From Megaleporinus macrocephalus (lineage: Eukaryota > Chordata > Actinopteri > Characiformes > Anostomidae), in assembly GCA_021613375.1 (NCBI GenBank), contig CM038711.1, positions 17,857,194 through 17,921,193 on the forward strand: 64,000 nt of DNA, in the 5' to 3' direction. Each line of letters opens with the position of its first letter. Positions within the stretch are counted from its first letter, which is position 1. The position numbers and the translations under genes are program-made. Below, one piece after another: positions 62,421 to 64,000 of the stretch. The notes beneath the pieces are model-generated. The model was not told where the DNA came from and did not search any database. It saw only the letters and a program-made list of their open reading frames with translations.

Positions 62421-64000
62421 TGGGTTTTGACTTTTGCAGAGTACTTTAAATGCCATCATGCTCATTTGAACTACAAGCATGGGTGACTAAAAGCAAAAAT
62501 CTGTAGTATCATGTAACTGATCAAGAAACAAGACTAAACCTGACACCGGTATTGTCTGCTTAATTATTTTTACCCTCTGTGTCAGCAGAGGGGTGTGGGA
62601 GGTGGGCAGACGACAAATGATCCGACGCATGCCGTCAGGGGGATTGCCGTAGCACAGACATGAAAGGAAGCCGCAGTCCCTTTGATATGGACATGGGGAG
62701 CCACCTGAGGAGCAGGCCATGCTCTCGTCTGTACTCTGGGTGCCAACTGCATGCTAAACTGAGCACATTCATTCTGTAGCTAAAACTACAAAGCAGTTTG
62801 CAAGTACAGTGAATTGAGTCAAACGTGTTGGTCCTGTGCTTCAGCACACTGTATTAGAAAAGAAGCAATGACTTAGTTTAACATGCAGAATTCAAGAGTA
62901 TTTACATGTACTTTGGATGAATCATGTAGGAATTACAATACCTTTTATACATGGCAGGCATAAATCATTAAACAAATGAAAATCTTACATGATATTTATC
63001 ATACGTTATATATGTTATCAAAATGAACAGATTTGAATCATTTTCAGTAAATGACTGCTTGAAGCATATGACCTACAGACATCTTCAGATGCTGGTGTCA
63101 TTCTCTAGAGGACCTAACCCTGACCTATAATGCATTTTCAGTTCCATCTGTTTTCAGCCCCCTTTTTTTCAGGGGAATTTTCTCCCTCAGCAAGCAGAGT
63201 TCAGGTGGAGCAACTGACTTTGGCCAGTCAAGAACAGTTCACTTTTTGGCCCTGTAAAAATCCATAGCAGTGCGTTTCAAAATTTACAAATAAAGTAGTG
63301 CTGCTTTCATTTTTTCCTCAGATACTCACTGTCTTCATCTCTTTCAGCTTTTGTCTCAGAGTTTTTATGCAGCTAAACTGTATTTGAATGTACATTTTTT
63401 GTACTGCAAACTGTAACCTGGCCTTTCTGTTCTCAAGGCTTTATAGTTCTTTTGAGGTGATGCTAGTATATTCTCTCGATTGTTTTTTTTATTTTTACTA
63501 TTTAACAGTGTTTGTGATCTGTACAGCTATTTTTCTACATCACTGAAAACATTCCTCTATTAAAGCTGTGCAGTTTTTGTGAAAGAGGATATAAATGCCA
63601 TCTTTTTCAAGAAGTCACATAAATTCACTTCAAAGCCTACTTTTTGCATGATGACCTCAAGGTCATTGTTTCAAATCCAATATGCCGGAGGACAGAACCA
63701 AACAAGCTTAAACAGTTGAATAATAGACAATAGACGTGACATAGATGCTTCTGATTCATTACACTTGACATGATGCGCCTCACCAGACAGTAGTGTAATA
63801 CGTTCTATAGGTTCCGTTTCTTGCCTGAAGAAGTGAAATAAAAAGCCCCGAATTTGAGAACAGTCACTGTGCCCATCTGATTGAGTTGATTTTGAATTGT
63901 GAATAAATCTTCATATTTGTGCTGAAGACAAACAGGACTTGCTAATGAATTGCAGTAGTAAATGTTGAATTTTTCCATGGCTAATTGCCCTTTCTGAACT
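62421..64000. other. Non-coding sequence, no gene seen
   Basis: No exon, repeat or transposon supported up to the window edge. A tRNA box-B-like word near 63671 is too weak to call a SINE. Confidence 0.45.

Noticed and set aside
63650..63700. tRNA box-B-like GTTTCAAATCC, possible SINE head
   Set aside because: There is no box A at the right distance and no recognisable SINE body or tail.

Overview
The window reads as non-coding nuclear DNA of a ray-finned fish. It is AT-rich, full of simple-sequence repeats and small non-autonomous transposons, and has no bacterial-style gene packing, no long ORF and no convincing multi-exon coding gene. Several dispersed repeats are of kinds I know from teleosts, especially otophysans (characins, catfishes): the element at 28154-28311 with the phrase TGCTGAGAATGATCCACCA, the inverted-repeat element at 48116-48405, and the retroelement 3' tails at 42640 and 53765. 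The fish assignment is fairly secure; the order within fishes is a guess.

Layout. 1-10.4 kb: mostly unique sequence with a Tc1-like miniature element (2988-3176), two tandem CTCF-like motifs (5221-5281), a long (AT)n (8316-8402) and a (GATA)n (8735-8813). 10.4-24 kb: a complete miniature hAT element with an exact 8-bp target duplication (10423-10893), a REST/NRSF-like half-site (11243-11264), a GC-richer block near 12.0-12.2 kb, hAT and other repeat remnants, and an inverted (ATT)n/(AAT)n array joined to a retroelement tail (22854-23011). 24-35 kb: a conserved-looking block with a strong splice-donor match, Tc1-like remnants, two copies of one dispersed repeat (28333 and 30393), (GT)n and a hAT-like element (34663-35033). 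35-45 kb: copies of a palindromic miniature element (37619, 41243), a retroelement tail that ends in (CTTGA)12 (42640-42844) and a probable solo LTR (44433-44966). 45-54 kb: two RFX X-box-like palindromes 370 bp apart, an inverted-repeat element, and an enhancer-like block at 50.8-51.1 kb. 54-64 kb: a G20 run, then a pyrimidine-rich, CpG-bearing block (55.74-56.8 kb) that is the best candidate for a promoter and first exon(s) of a plus-strand gene, followed by an enhancer-like block (57.15-57.62 kb) and otherwise featureless sequence.

Interpretation (inference). The window is a long upstream or intronic region. If 56 kb is a real transcription start, most of the window lies upstream of it and the last 7 kb is first intron. 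The CTCF-like, REST-like and RFX-like motifs fit the regulatory domain of a neural or ciliary gene, but no gene could be named. I saw no tRNA, rRNA, CRISPR array or intact transposase. No novel multi-gene system is visible; the most interesting items are the motif clusters, the small transposon families and the uncharacterised candidate first exons.
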